Shown: positions 34,933-46,100, counted from the stretch's first letter. The stretch: DNA of 64,000 bases from Trichoderma breve (GCF_028502605.1 NC_079236.1:1116001-1180000); one strand, 5' to 3'. The notes: generated by a model not told the origin, from the sequence alone. Made by a program: numbers and translations.

Positions 34933-36647
34933 GTTTATGCAGTAATAGCCAGTCAGTTTGACTTGAAGTGTGACTTATATAGGAAGCTTAAATCCACAGT
35001 CTAAGAAGACTAATAACAAAGTATGTTTGGCTACAGTTTATTTTGAGTAGAGATATGAAGGCGTTCAATGTTTATATGTCAAAATTCCCGTTGAGCAAGC
35101 CAGGGGAAGGGGGAATATTCCGCCGTCCTCTTGGTCGAGGCCCTGAAATTTGCCGATGTCAATCTGTCTGCCGCGTATAAAGCGGATCTATCTGCAGGTA
35201 CGCTGTCACTTATCCTGAGCATGTATCGTCGATCTTCTACGAATAATAATAGGAGCGACATCCAGCCCCTTAGTAATGATCCGGTTGTCGGATGTCTTGG
35301 TGATCAAGATACGGGTTAAATTTCTGCACTGTAAAAGTTATCTACTGCGGTGTCGGAAAAGGTCTGATTAGTTTTGGTAGGAGGCAATTGCTTCTTTTGG
35401 CAGCTTTCCCGTATGCTTTCGGGCCGGCCGGTGTCTTTTGCCCAATTTTCTCACTATGTATCATATCTAATGCTACTCAAAAGATCACTGCATGTCTAAG
35501 TAAGGTACCGTACTTATAATTCTCACCAGCATCTTGGTGCCACGTCATGATGTCGTTAAAATATAGCGTAGTTAAAGAGTATGGGTAAAGTGCACTGCCG
35601 TGTAGCGGTGAATTGTTCATCAAGTCGGATCGCACCCGAGACGCACAGACTTCAAGATCAACATAGACCGGACAACTTACAACGGTATTGAATAGGTAAG
35701 GGTTTAGCGATACAGGAGGTAAAAGACCAGGAAGGGCCCTGCGTTTCCTGCAGACAACTGACATATCATATTGGGAATACGGAGCCGAAACAGGCCCTGA
35801 TTTCGTCCGCAGAACTACCCTGGGATGCTTCGACAGTGATTTAGCAACGATTGCTTCTGTACCATTCCAAATGAGATAATTTTGATACAATCCAAAGGGT
35901 CCTGTAGCCTATAATACATGATGTTGCCTTTTCTCCAGTCCATGTCGCATTGTCAAAAATTCCCGATTACGAGTATCCCAGCAGGCATATTGAGCAAAAC
36001 CGTCGCGTACTTCGTCGGCAATTGATATTGTTGTCAGAATGTTGTATAATATATATAGGACATATCAGTTAACTTGTAGGGATACAAAGTGACTAACAAG
36101 GATTTTCGGCATTTATTGTACGTTAGGCTTATTAGTGGGCTATGTAGGTTGATACTCATCCCGGTTTACAGGGACGTTTTACCTCTTATCTCTCCGCTAA
36201 TGTGACAACCCGAAATGTCAAAACCAGTCCCCCTGTCCACTGTACTCGGTGAGCCATAGTGGATTTGTTCATGATTACCTGGCCTGGCTGCTTTTGTTGT
36301 GTTGAGGTGGACCAAGGCGCCGATCGACTTCCTTTTGCAACCCCCCTGTCAGGATATGCCGTGCCGACATGGATCGAGGGTCACAACTGGTTCCGACTTA
36401 CCCGGTGATGACATTGAAGGCACATGATGGCAGCGTACTGATATAAAAACAAGCATGACCTCTTCAATCTCTCCATTCACATTTGAGAGCAGCCGAAGTA
36501 AGACAGCAATCGTCGTTGGTATATATTTAGGTAAAACTATACTGCTATATACATGGTTTATGTTCTAGAATGGTCCAAGAACTTTTGAGAGTACCAAATC
36601 CTTTCGTCACTCATTTTATATGTACAGTGAAGAGGTTTTAGCCTGGT
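34933..36647. other. intergenic region, AT-rich
   Basis: This includes the upstream region of the minus-strand terpene synthase and the 3' region of the GH64 gene. An open frame of 137 codons at 35477-35890 (-) has no recognisable feature. AT content is high, with TATATATA words near 36049-36058. No gene was supported. Confidence 0.55.
34975..34982 (-). promoter_or_regulatory. TATA-box candidate of the terpene synthase gene
   Basis: CTTATATA on the plus strand (TATATAAG on the minus strand) lies about 43 bases upstream of the ATG at 34932. If used, the 5' leader would be very short. Confidence 0.4.
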
Positions 36648-37991
36648 TTATGAAGGAGGAGCACCGACATAGACTGTCAGAACATTGGGAGCCCCTGAAG
36701 CCAAGGTGCCCGAGGCATTCTCATTACCATCTGGGTTGACATCGTCATAAGGGAAAGCGTAGCCTCGACCATCAATTTCAAATTGGTGAACGAGACGGCT
36801 GTAGTGGTTGGTAGGGCTGACTGTGTAGTATGAAGACTGGCCCAGGCCTGGCTGGACGTTGCCACCAGCAAGCAGCAAGGTGGATCGGACAAAGGCAGCA
36901 CACAGACGGGGAACAACGGCTGCATGGACGGCATTGTCACCGCCCTGAATGGCGAATGGCCCACTGTTGCAGCCCCAGATATCTCCTGCAGTCGGCTTAG
37001 CGTAGCCACGGTTGTCGCCATTGCAGTTAAGCGTGCTGCCAGAGACCTGGCAGTTGACGCTGCCAGCAGAGGTTTGTGTGTTGATGGTGAGAGGAGTGCT
37101 GGTATAATGGCTCCAGACTTGGTCAACATAGGCGCTCCAGTAGTTCTGGAAGGCCGCTGCATTGATGACACTGTAGTCACCTGGAGACAGCGCACGAACG
37201 AGAGTTCCAGCGGAATTGGCAATACACATAGAAGACCAGGGGAAGCCGTCAACGCTAGCCTGTTGAACCAAGCCCTGGCAAATCTGGGTGAGTGCGGAAG
37301 ATCCAAGGCCTTTCGTGGTCTGGGTGGCGCTTCCATCTGTGGTACTCAAGCTCATACTGAGGATTATGCCGACAAAATCGACGTAGCTGATGTTTGCGTA
37401 GACAGCCAAGTCAGTAGTATAAGTGAGCTCAACAAAGCCCCAGAGAAGGCCTGAACTCGGGTCTTGAAGGTTGAACTGGGATGGCTGCACCAAGCCATCG
37501 CCGTTGGGAATCTTGACCATGAAGAACTGGAGATTGCCCACTGAAAAGTAGATACGCGCAGAGCTGATGACAATAGGCACATTCACCGTGATGGATTGGC
37601 CTTGAGCAGGCAGTGCAATGTTGATGGGGGTGCTGATCGGAACAGGGACACTGGAGCCTCCAGAGCTGGGATACACAAGACTGCCATCACCCCTGACAAA
37701 AACGACCCGGTTGTCGGTGTCCAGGCCAGAAATGTATGCATTGACCTGACCACCGGAGAAGTTGTTGACGAGCTGGATTGGTAGGTGTCCAGCCTGAGCC
37801 CGAGCCTGAATGGCATGCTTGGAGACTGTTGTTGAACTATGATAGGTTCCGTTGAGAGTGTTGTTTGCCGTGATAACGATGTCGTCAACACCTCCAGGCT
37901 TGGCGATGGAAAAGGGTGATACTCTTGGAATGAGGGAAGGGGCCGCTGCTACTGCACCAATGAGGGCAGTAAGGATAGTGAGTGTCCTCAT
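36648..37991 (-). CDS. secreted GH64-type beta-1,3-glucanase
   Basis: One exon, 447 residues. The N-terminus 'MRTLTILTALIGAVAAAPS' is a typical signal peptide, followed by a short pro-like stretch. The body matches the glycoside hydrolase family 64/thaumatin-like layout: 'LPIQLVNNFSGGQVNAYISG' at the start of the fold, 'ARIYFSVGNLQFFMV' and 'YANISYVDFVGIILSMSL' in the middle. Near the end are 'GCNSGPFAIQGGDNAVHAAV' and a C-terminal 'GRGYAFPYDDVNPDG'. These enzymes release oligosaccharides (in bacteria pentasaccharides) from laminarin-type glucan. In a fungus they serve wall remodelling or attack on other fungi. The catalytic acids were not assigned by eye. The gene stands alone between a terpene synthase and a SnoaL-like gene. 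Confidence 0.88.
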   Translation of the reverse strand: MRTLTILTALIGAVAAAPSLIPRVSPFSIAKPGGVDDIVITANNTLNGTYHSSTTVSKHAIQARAQAGHLPIQLVNNFSGGQVNAYISGLDTDNRVVFVRGDGSLVYPSSGGSSVPVPISTPINIALPAQGQSITVNVPIVISSARIYFSVGNLQFFMVKIPNGDGLVQPSQFNLQDPSSGLLWGFVELTYTTDLAVYANISYVDFVGIILSMSLSTTDGSATQTTKGLGSSALTQICQGLVQQASVDGFPWSSMCIANSAGTLVRALSPGDYSVINAAAFQNYWSAYVDQVWSHYTSTPLTINTQTSAGSVNCQVSGSTLNCNGDNRGYAKPTAGDIWGCNSGPFAIQGGDNAVHAAVVPRLCAAFVRSTLLLAGGNVQPGLGQSSYYTVSPTNHYSRLVHQFEIDGRGYAFPYDDVNPDGNENASGTLASGAPNVLTVYVGAPPS

Positions 37992-40531
37992 GATGTAAGG
38001 ACTTGTATGAATTCAGAATGGAAAGGAGCGATAATGATGGTGCAAAGGAATTAACACTTTCCCTCTGAGTTTTGGAACCAATCCAATGAGTTGAGCTCTG
38101 ATGAACATGTCTATCTGTGAATAACCCTCTATATATACTTGTGTCTCAAGTGTCTCAAGAGGCATTATCAAGAAGCTGTACTCGATCCCCATCATCTCAA
38201 GACAGATTTCGGGCCGAAGTGTTTTGCGCAACGGAGATAGAGACAACCCATTGCCGACTGATTTGTACCGGCATGAAGTTATCTCTTTACTGTTGTAGCA
38301 TAGCATCGGGCTTCCTTCGGTGGCTTGGACTGGAAAGGTTCGGGGTTGAGAGTTGCTGCTTCTAGTTTCCAGGCTATTACGTCCTTGTTTGCCGTGTAGA
38401 ATGCTCTCAGGAGCCAGGGTTATGCAGTAATTGCGGGTAATGGTTCAGGAATAGTACTAAAATTCAAGGTTTTGGGCTGTACTTGTGCTTCATCTAGCTG
38501 CAATATCGGCATAACGTAATGGCTGAGTGGGTTATAGCCGCAACCGCAACTCTTCGAACCCATGTTATCAGACTGACTAAATGCCAACTGGTTGCAACAA
38601 AAGAGTCAGATGAAGCTGTCAGTCACTTCTTAAGCCAAAGAGAATGCTCATCTGTTACGAAATTTCGCTTTGTAATACTCATTTTGAGAACTTGGGATGA
38701 CTGATAGTCAACATAGTTTCGAGCACATGGTTAGTTCCCGCAACGCCCGCTGCTGATAGCCTAGCCAGGATTGAAAACTTGTCTTGTGCCAATAAATCCC
38801 CCTGGATTTAGGATGAGGCTGTGAGTACATATATTACCCTTCTAGGTAACAAATAAGGTCACGTCCTCACACCATCGCGGACTCTAGCGCTCCGAGATTC
38901 GGGCTAATAAAGCACAAGTTGCTGCACCCCACACTTTGCTAAGATGCAATGCAGGTCATGACACACTGATCGTTGCAACGTGACAAGAGTGAGTAGGGCA
39001 CTTGTTCTTTTCTTCCAAAACGCCCGCACAGGTAATGAAGCGCTAGTAATCTTGCATATTGCAGCTGATACCGAAGGAGATTTCTTCGTGAACATGATCT
39101 ACAGACATGTGACTGGTGATAGAGCTGCGGACATGGGATTGCCTCGGCAGTTTGAGGAATTACCAAATGCAGCTTTCCGTAGCGGCTCGTCTATAAGATA
39201 TCGATCAATACTGAAGCAACTAGGGGCGTATCCACTATATCCTAACCGAACCTAGACACGGAATACTCATGTGTTCCTACCTGAGCATGTATCATGTTCG
39301 CAAGTCTGCAGTGATAATTTTTGTTTTGGCAGCCTTGTTTATAATATGACTTCGTGTGGCTTACACTGCAGTATTACCTATCTACTGTGGAACTCGCACG
39401 TTACATCCAGGCGTCATTGTATTTCCAAGCTTCCTTAACTTACATCTATTAATTTGTATATGCTGTCTGCTCACAAAATAGCGCATGTTGTGGCTGAAGT
39501 CGAAGAGGTGTTCAACCCCAGATCGAGCATGGGTTACAGCACATGTGCCTCAGTAGTCTGCATGTTACCCCTGGAATAGAGATGCCTAAACTAGTAGAAA
39601 TCCTTCGGGCGGATCCATAGGCCGAAGTCTTATTCGCGCGCTTCTCTGATCCTATTGGTGTTTCACTTTCTCCTTCTGGAAGTGGGTGCAATACGCTCTG
39701 TTTAATTATATCAGGTAGTATAGTATAGCAATAGGTGCGTATGAAGCGTATTAATGCTGAGATGGAGATGTGCTCCATAGGCTTTGCTGATCGCATGATC
39801 GGGTGCCTATTCCTTAAGTGGAGAGTTGATGGAGACGACGATTAACAAGCGTTTCGTCCACCTAATTTGGCTAATCACGGAGTTCGACCGAAGATGAATG
39901 CTCGGTGCTTTTTCCATTGGCTAAAACATTCCTTTGGTGGAGTATTTTAACTTGATATCGCGTAGATGGAATCGGTAGTGCACTTGCACTGCATACAAAC
40001 TTGCCAATGAATGCAACTGAGGCACATTTCTTTACCCATTTACGGATGTGTCTATTCCGTGCTCGTCAAATGATTCCAAAAGCTGCCAAGATATCTGTCT
40101 AGTCAAAATATTAAATATGATAGCCTCCCACCTTCCCCTTAATTAACTTGCATTGACTGCCACATGAAAGATTCGGACCTTCGATGGTAGTTCCATTAGT
40201 TGGGTTGGTAACAAAAGCGACGTAAGGTGGCTGCCTACCAATGTTCACACTCATATTGTTGCAAAAGGCACACAACAGGCTCAACGGCGACGGACTTTTC
40301 AGTTGTGAGACGAAAGCAGAACCTAGACATCTCCGAATTACATGATTGAAACCACTGCTTAGACCGGAGGTTGTTATAGAGTTAATAGTGTATATATAGT
40401 AGTTGCCTTGTAATAAGGAGTAGATACAGAATCTTCATCAAGGTACGAAGGAGAAAGACGCCCATTGATGCACAAGAGAAAAGCCCCGTAGGCCCGCACT
40501 CTTTACATTACTCCAATGCCGTGCCTAGATC
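37992..40531. other. 2.5 kb intergenic region, AT-rich
   Basis: The first 150 bases are the GH64 promoter. The rest has short random frames only. A stretch near 38518-38570 recalls parts of a tRNA (a GGCTGAGTGG-like D-arm word) but no cloverleaf could be formed. No gene was supported. Confidence 0.55.
38130..38137 (-). promoter_or_regulatory. TATA-box candidate of the GH64 gene
   Basis: TATATATA (palindromic) lies about 140 bases upstream of the ATG at 37991. Confidence 0.5.
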
Positions 40532-40999
40532 CTAGCCTGATAACGGAGTAGGATCAATCTCGGCAAGAGTCAGGTTTGCAATAACATCCCAATGCTCCAC
40601 AATGCAACTGCCGTTCATTCGATAGGCATCCATGATCTTGATAGGAGGAGTGGCAAATTCATAGTGGTGTACAAAGCCAGTGTTATTGGTGAAAGTTTGG
40701 TGCACAATGGTGTTGCTAACCTTTGGGTTCTTGGAGAGGGCGGTCACGGCGGCGTCACGACCCTGTCCAATGGAAGGATTGTGCTGGATGTAATCGACCC
40801 AGACGTAGTTGTCAAATGCCTCGGGGATGTTCTTTTGAACATAAAACTCGTTTGAAAAGGCGTAGAAGATTTTTTCCTGCTCTTCTGGAGTGGCTGGTCG
40901 AGGAGGACAAGCTGGGATGGCCTCTCGTGAGGTATCTTCTGAGCCGAGAACAGAAGGGAGAGTGGCGGTGAGTGCACCGAGATAGAGGAGAAATTTCAT
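40532..40999 (-). CDS. secreted SnoaL-like (NTF2-fold) protein
   Basis: One exon, 155 residues. A signal peptide ('FLLYLGALTATLPSVLG') is followed by one NTF2/SnoaL-like domain: 'FYAFSNEFYVQKNIPEAFDNYVWVDYIQHNP', 'GRDAAVTALSK', and the closing 'MDAYRMNGSCIVEHWDVI'. The family includes polyketide cyclases, isomerases and proteins of unknown role. The bacterial enzymes are cytosolic, whereas this one appears secreted, so its chemistry cannot be inferred. Two or three N-glycosylation sites (NNT, NGS, NLT) support secretion. It is divergent from the dienelactone hydrolase gene, with 781 bases between the start codons. Possible roles are hydrolase-like or binding of small molecules outside the cell. 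Confidence 0.82.
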   Translation of the reverse strand: MKFLLYLGALTATLPSVLGSEDTSREAIPACPPRPATPEEQEKIFYAFSNEFYVQKNIPEAFDNYVWVDYIQHNPSIGQGRDAAVTALSKNPKVSNTIVHQTFTNNTGFVHHYEFATPPIKIMDAYRMNGSCIVEHWDVIANLTLAEIDPTPLSG

Positions 41000-41780
41000 T
41001 TTATAATTTTCGGTTGAGAACCCAGAGGAATAGTTGATGCTGTAGGGACCAAGAGAAGATCTATTACTCGCAAAAAAGGTAGAGAGAAGGCTGTTGCAGA
41101 ACTTACAGACAGAGGCAATGACCGCTATTTATCGTACAAGAGCACATGAAGAATTGAGGCTCCAGCTGTCAAAAAAATAATCCGAATAGCCATGGATCGG
41201 ATTTTAGGAAAAAATCACAGCACATAATCGATCAACAACTGCTGAATCTGGCAGGAAACAACTAATCATTTGGGAAGCTTGGCAGGTTTTCTGCTGAAGA
41301 TCTCATGAGAATCACCAACTAAATAAGGTTAAGTTGGCAAAGGTGGATCTTGCTTCTGATTGGTCCTTCGGCCTGCCTTTCGCCGTGTTACGCGGCCATT
41401 TTGAAGCCCTGTCAGATCTTAGGTCATCCAGATTTGTCGCAACCTTGCTGGCACCGATGCCGATTGCTGACATGAGGAGACTTCGGAACTCTTTGGATGG
41501 CCGAGACCCGCCAAAAGCGATAGTATCTTATTGAGTTCGTCCGAACACATCGCCAACTTTAACAAAAAATAGTCTCAATATGTCTTAAAGGAAATTGGTT
41601 CAATATTAGTTCGGTAAATTGCGGTTATGTCCGGAACTTGTAAAACTATATAAGAACTTAAAGAGATGCTGAATACTGAACAAATTTCTCCTCGAGCAAT
41701 GCAGCGTGACTCTTGAATAGTCTTGACAGCTTATATCCCTTGCAAGCTACGACCTAAACAACATCGTTGATATTTTCACA
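41000..41780. promoter_or_regulatory. shared divergent promoter region of the SnoaL-like and dienelactone hydrolase genes
   Basis: This lies between two divergent start codons. A TATATAA at 41647-41653 is 128 bases before the plus-strand ATG. An ATAAATAG-like word (minus strand) near 41125-41132 is about 125 bases before the minus-strand ATG. The arrangement would allow joint control, but no named factor site was identified. Confidence 0.5.
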
Positions 41781-42638
41781 ATGTCTTGTCCAGACTGTTT
41801 CAGAGGGACCATCCACGAGGGAACGCCAAAAGGCAAAGAGGAAACAATTCACAATGTCCTCACATATGTCGCCACTCCCGAGACAGTTTCCACATCAAAT
41901 TCGAAAATCATCTTCATCACGGATGTCTTTGGCTTCAACCTTGTGAACAACAAGTTGCTAGCAGACAAATATGCTGCTGCTACCGGATGCGAGGTCCTCG
42001 TGCCCAGCGTCATTCCAGGAGGTGGAGCTCCTCTCTCTGCGATAGAACTGTTTGACTCCCTGTCGACACCAGTTGGCCTGTTAGACTTGGGAGGGCAGAC
42101 AAAGAGAGCTGGGGCTGCCTTTAAAGCGGCAACTATTTTCGCCCCATTCGCAGTCCGTACTCGAAATGCGTATCCCAAACTTCTCAACTTCTCTCGCGAT
42201 GTCAAAGCTTCCTTGCCGCCCGGTGCCAAGCTGGCTGTAGCCGGATTCTGCTGGGGTGGGATGCACTCGACCAAACTCACTGCAGAGCCAGCTGAACAGG
42301 GCGGAAACGTGTCACTATTCGATGCTCACTTTGTGGCTCACCCTGCTGGCCTCAAAACACCCGACGACTTTTCAGCCGCTGCCAACAAGTTCAAAGTCCC
42401 CATCAGTCTCGCTATTGGAGATCTTGATATGTTATTATCCAAAGATAAGATTGACGCTATTGAATCAAGTTTAAAAGAGTCTTATGGAGAGAAGCCGGGT
42501 GACTTTGAGGTGAAGACTTATAGTAGCTGCAAGCATGGGTTCGCTGTTCGAGCTGATCCGAAGAGGGCGGTTGAAGATGAGGCTGCTATGCAAGCAGCGG
42601 CACAGGCGACCAATTGGTTCAAGAAGTATCTGTTGTGA
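41781..42638 (+). CDS. dienelactone hydrolase family alpha/beta hydrolase
   Basis: One exon, 285 residues, no signal peptide. The family triad is visible: Cys157 in 'GFCWGG' as nucleophile, an Asp in 'GDLDMLL' (residue 214 or 216) and His252 in 'KHGFAV'. The N-terminal 'CPDCFRGTIHEGTPKG' and the strand 'KIIFITDVFGFN' are typical of fungal members. Classical dienelactone hydrolases open the lactone of chloroaromatic breakdown. Fungal homologs are mostly uncharacterised, and several sit in secondary-metabolite clusters. Convergent with the SDR gene (106 bases between stop codons) and divergent from the SnoaL-like gene. Start chosen because the conserved CPDC lies immediately after it. Confidence 0.88.
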   Translation: MSCPDCFRGTIHEGTPKGKEETIHNVLTYVATPETVSTSNSKIIFITDVFGFNLVNNKLLADKYAAATGCEVLVPSVIPGGGAPLSAIELFDSLSTPVGLLDLGGQTKRAGAAFKAATIFAPFAVRTRNAYPKLLNFSRDVKASLPPGAKLAVAGFCWGGMHSTKLTAEPAEQGGNVSLFDAHFVAHPAGLKTPDDFSAAANKFKVPISLAIGDLDMLLSKDKIDAIESSLKESYGEKPGDFEVKTYSSCKHGFAVRADPKRAVEDEAAMQAAAQATNWFKKYLL

Positions 42639-42744
42639 TTTGGAAGGTCGAACATTTGATCGAGAATTTTTTTCTTTTATTCTGAAGAAGACAATCAGTC
42701 TTTTCTGTTAATATCCGCGTTCTGCATATTGTTGTTTATAATGT

Positions 42745-43925
42745 CTATAGTTCAAGATCCCTGTTCCGCATTGCTTCCCAAACACTATCTACATATGCGT
42801 TATATGTGTCGCTTTCCGGTGTGTAATTTAATTCACTTCCGAAAATTTCTTTCGACTTTGCATTCGAGATTTTGTAAAACACCATTCCAGCTGGGATCAA
42901 TTGTTCGGGAGTTCCTTCTGCCACCTTGTCTCTCAACTCCGGATACTTGGATCGAATCAAATTTGCCAACACCTGGTGGGAATAGCACGAGTCCGAGTTG
43001 ACGATATTGATCCGTTGGCCACTCGCCTTCTCGTTGCGCAAAGCCAAGACGTGCGCTAAAGCTACGTCCCGCACATCTGTAATCTGGAACATGGGTACTG
43101 GTGGGATCTCTTTCCAGGTTCCGCTGAGTAGGTTATAGGCCCAATCGAGAGAATGCGACCCTGCTGTGAGATCTGGTACGGAGTGCGCAAGCGGCCCGGC
43201 CGTCCCAGCAGGCAAGAGTTCAACGGCATCCCAGGATACGGAGGGTTTGGATGCTGTTTCAAAGAGCAATGCTGAGGATTCAGCCTTTGCAGCAACGTAG
43301 CATGCAACCGGATCTCCGCTTTCTCGGACTGCCTCAAGTGGGATGGAAACAATATCGGCTTCGGTGAGCTCTTCCTTGAAGGTGGAAGACTTCATTTGAC
43401 CAGTGATTTCAACTATTACAGAGCCAGTGAGGACAAACCGCTGGAGAGACTTGCAGAATTTCTCTGCAGATAGGATAACGGATTTCGCCCTGTAGTGTTC
43501 TATTAGTTAGAGATCTGGGGCTTAGGTTGACTGATGCAGTCTTACGTGTCGTAATTATCGTAAATGAGCTTTTGAGAATCGATATTCTCAAATCTGAACC
43601 GACCTGCGGCGTGTATAACATAGTTTATCTCTGTCTCCCCAAATATCTCATCACATGCCCCATTTGCACCAAGATCGGGCACAACAGGAAAGCGAACATT
43701 CTTATCGCTGTACTCGGGATGCAATGCAAGGATACTTTGTATGTCTTTTTCTGATCTTACGGGAGCAATAACATGAAACTCGCCGGACTATGGCAATGTC
43801 TATTATTAGTTCTGCTCAGAAGATTATGGACGTGTTAGGTGTATACTTGCCTTCAGCAGCTGTTCAAGGATCTGCGCGCCAATGAAGCCGCCAGCGCCTG
43901 TCAAGAGTACTGTTTCGAGTGACAT
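42745..43925 (-). CDS. extended short-chain dehydrogenase/reductase (NAD-dependent epimerase / dihydroflavonol-reductase type)
   Basis: Three minus-strand exons: 43925-43851, 43787-43546 and 43489-42745, giving 353 residues. The nucleotide-binding motif is at the very start ('VLLTGAGGFIGAQILEQLL', Gly10/13/16). It is followed by 'VIHAAGRFRFEN' and 'RFVLTGSV', then the catalytic pair Tyr170-Lys174 in 'CYVAAK'. The C-terminal part ('ITDVRDVALAHVLALRN') is typical of extended SDRs that reduce ketones in small molecules such as aldehydes, flavonoid-like compounds or terpenoids. The first intron has a GC donor (AAG|GCAAGT at 43849-43850), a known minor class; its acceptor is CATAG. The gene could serve oxidation-state tailoring near the terpene synthase 8 kb away, but linkage is not proof. 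Confidence 0.87.
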
Positions 43926-45784
43926 TTTGTAAAGATTAGTAGGGAACAGAAGTTAATGTTATAAAACATCAAATCTAAGAAGACGCGATCAAAACCTGGG
44001 GCTTTATAGAAGTAAAGTACCTATTCATTGGCGTGTGGGTCCTCTGTGGAATGCCACCATAAACGAGGTCGGCGATGTGTGGAAGGAGTACTAAATGGGG
44101 ATCAAGAGGCGGGCGTAGCGAAGTGTGGTGAGATAGAAGCTGTTATGAATCAATAACTAGCCAAGGATATACTACGAAAGTCTAGCGCCTTCGACGACGA
44201 TATATGCCATTGATCTGCAATCTTCACTATACTTCGCATTCGTCGAGCAAAACATAAGCTGAATGTTGTTCAATTCTGTTCGAATGTCTTGACTTGAAGT
44301 CGCATTCATTATCGCATTCATCGTAAAAGTGGCATTCGGGGATGATATATAGCGTTGCTGTTAGCGCTGACGGGCTTCATCTAGGAACATGAAGCATTTG
44401 GCTGCTCTCATTAGCCCCAGGTGTAGGTCAGATACGAATATACGGTAGTTGCAGTTACAATTCGCTTGCTACAAGAGTCTAATTAACCGAATCGGTCGTG
44501 ATAGCAAGTCGTATGCCACTAGGGCACAGATCTATTCCGATTCATGTTTCCGGGGGCGGAGACTCGAACTAGCGTTCCCATATTTAGACTGAAGAGCTGA
44601 TTCTGTGAGAAAGGCGCCAACTAAAAATCGCGGAGATTTTGTCGTAACCCCGCGATTGCGAACTTCGAGGTGATTCGATAACCATGTTTCGCTATGTCAA
44701 TCTACTTGAATTCGCTCACATAAAGTCTTTACAATACGTAATATATAGCGAGTATTTATGTGTTAAAAAATTAAAGTGAAATCAATTACAAAATGTATTG
44801 GTAGTGATAATGAGGTTGGGTACATATAGGTCAATATTGGGGTTCAATACTGTATCCTGCCAGACCTCGTCTTTCAATTCTTGAATTGCATCTTTTCAGA
44901 TCCTGGTCAACAACAACTACCTCTAATCGCAGGTAGATTTGGCAGTTTCTCAATTTCGTCAGCAGCATTACTATACAGTGAGCTGCATTCAAATTTAGTC
45001 AACCTGGAAGCGTAGATACATGTCGTAGCCCTGCTCGTCCCCAGATTACAGAGTGAATACCACTGTTAGTTACAGACCTGTTATTTTTGTGCAGAGCTAC
45101 CATAGAGCTAGGCAATTAAAAGCGGTATTAGCATCAATGTACCTAGGTACCCCAAACAGCTACCACAACATTACTGGTGGAACGCAAGCATCTCTTATGG
45201 TGGGAACATTGTCTATGATCACCGTATTGGACATCTCCGGCTTCACAAGACAGCCGACTTCCTTCTGTACGGTGCAACATGACTTGAATGATTTGAAATG
45301 AGGCTGGATGCCCATCCGCCGAGCGATCCGATCCCTGTTTCTATGAGAAACTATGAGCCTTCTGGAGCAGACATTGAGACAAAACATAGAGGCCTGCTAC
45401 GACAGTGGACCCAATGTGATATGGAAGCTGAAGATAATAGCTTGGGTGTTGCTGTCCATGAGGTCGCGTAATACGAGTGGTCGAGGTTTTAATACGTATG
45501 TCGCCCATTCCAAAGCTCCAAATGAAATCGGAATTACGAAAAGGAGCGAAAAATATTGATGGAGCTAGCACTCTTCATGTAGTACCTTGCCTAATAGCAC
45601 ATAATACTTTCCATGAGCATGTTAGGAATGAGACTGCTTCTGCATTTGCACTATGGAGTTGGGAAACCAAAGAGGAAAAACCAACATCGAAGTATCTGTA
45701 AGTACACCAAGCCTCTCCTCTACCAGGCCTCTTGCGTATGCCAAATCTTCCCGAGACGTTATCGGGCTATTTGTTCTCCCCGCG
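43926..45784. other. intergenic region, AT-rich, possibly with gene relics
   Basis: This contains the upstream region of the SDR gene (TATAAAG on the minus strand near 44003-44009). A 75-codon minus-strand frame at 45160-45387 with several Cys has no start context or signal peptide. A tRNA-like word at 44545-44580 could not be folded. No gene was supported. Confidence 0.5.
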
Positions 45785-46100
45785 CTACAATGGAAATTCC
45801 TTACATGAACCATCCTGTGCCGCTCCAGCACAAAACCTCGCACAATCACACGGGGATCTATTAACCCTAAATACCCCTACTGTTCCACAATCACAAATTT
45901 TGGTAGGAACTCCTTTAGGTGGAGCTCTAACCTGAAACATTAGATTCAGCACGTTAGCGTCTGCACGAAGCGACTATTATCTCGTGGAATGGAGAATCAC
46001 TTACTTGAGGACCACTATTTTGTCCTGGAGGAACATATCCAGGTTGAATTGCAATAGTCGAGCCAGCAAATAAGCTGATAAGGAGAAGCTTTGGGTTCAT
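45785..46100 (-). CDS. small secreted cysteine-rich protein (80 residues), effector-like
   Basis: Two minus-strand exons: 46100-46005 (96 bases) and 45931-45785 (147 bases). They are split by a 73-base intron with a GTAAGT donor, CTAAC/CTAAT branch words and a TTTCAG acceptor; both exons are in phase 0. The product has a clear signal peptide (MNPKLLLISLFAGSTIAI), a Pro/Gly/Gln-rich spacer and a compact core with six cysteines in the order CxC, CxC, C, C (residues 45, 47, 60, 62, 66, 75). No family was recognised. It is not a classical hydrophobin, which needs eight Cys with a CC pattern. Size, signal and Cys count fit secreted effector-like proteins of fungi, though an antimicrobial or self-signalling role is equally open. 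Both exons are short, so a length filter would miss it. Confidence 0.72.

Noticed and set aside
35477..35890. 137-codon minus-strand frame
   Set aside because: No motif, and the AT-rich surroundings hold stops in all frames. No evidence beyond length.
38518..38600. tRNA-like words (GGCTGAGTGGGTTATAGCC, TTCGAACCC)
   Set aside because: No acceptor or T stem can be paired, and the order and spacing do not give a cloverleaf.
44545..44625. Minus-strand sequence resembling a decayed tRNA (GCTAGTTCGAGTCTCC)
   Set aside because: The T stem does not pair and no anticodon arm is found. Kept only as a possible relic.
45160..45387. 75-codon minus-strand frame with a CC pair
   Set aside because: No signal peptide or splice partner, and no hydrophobin spacing.
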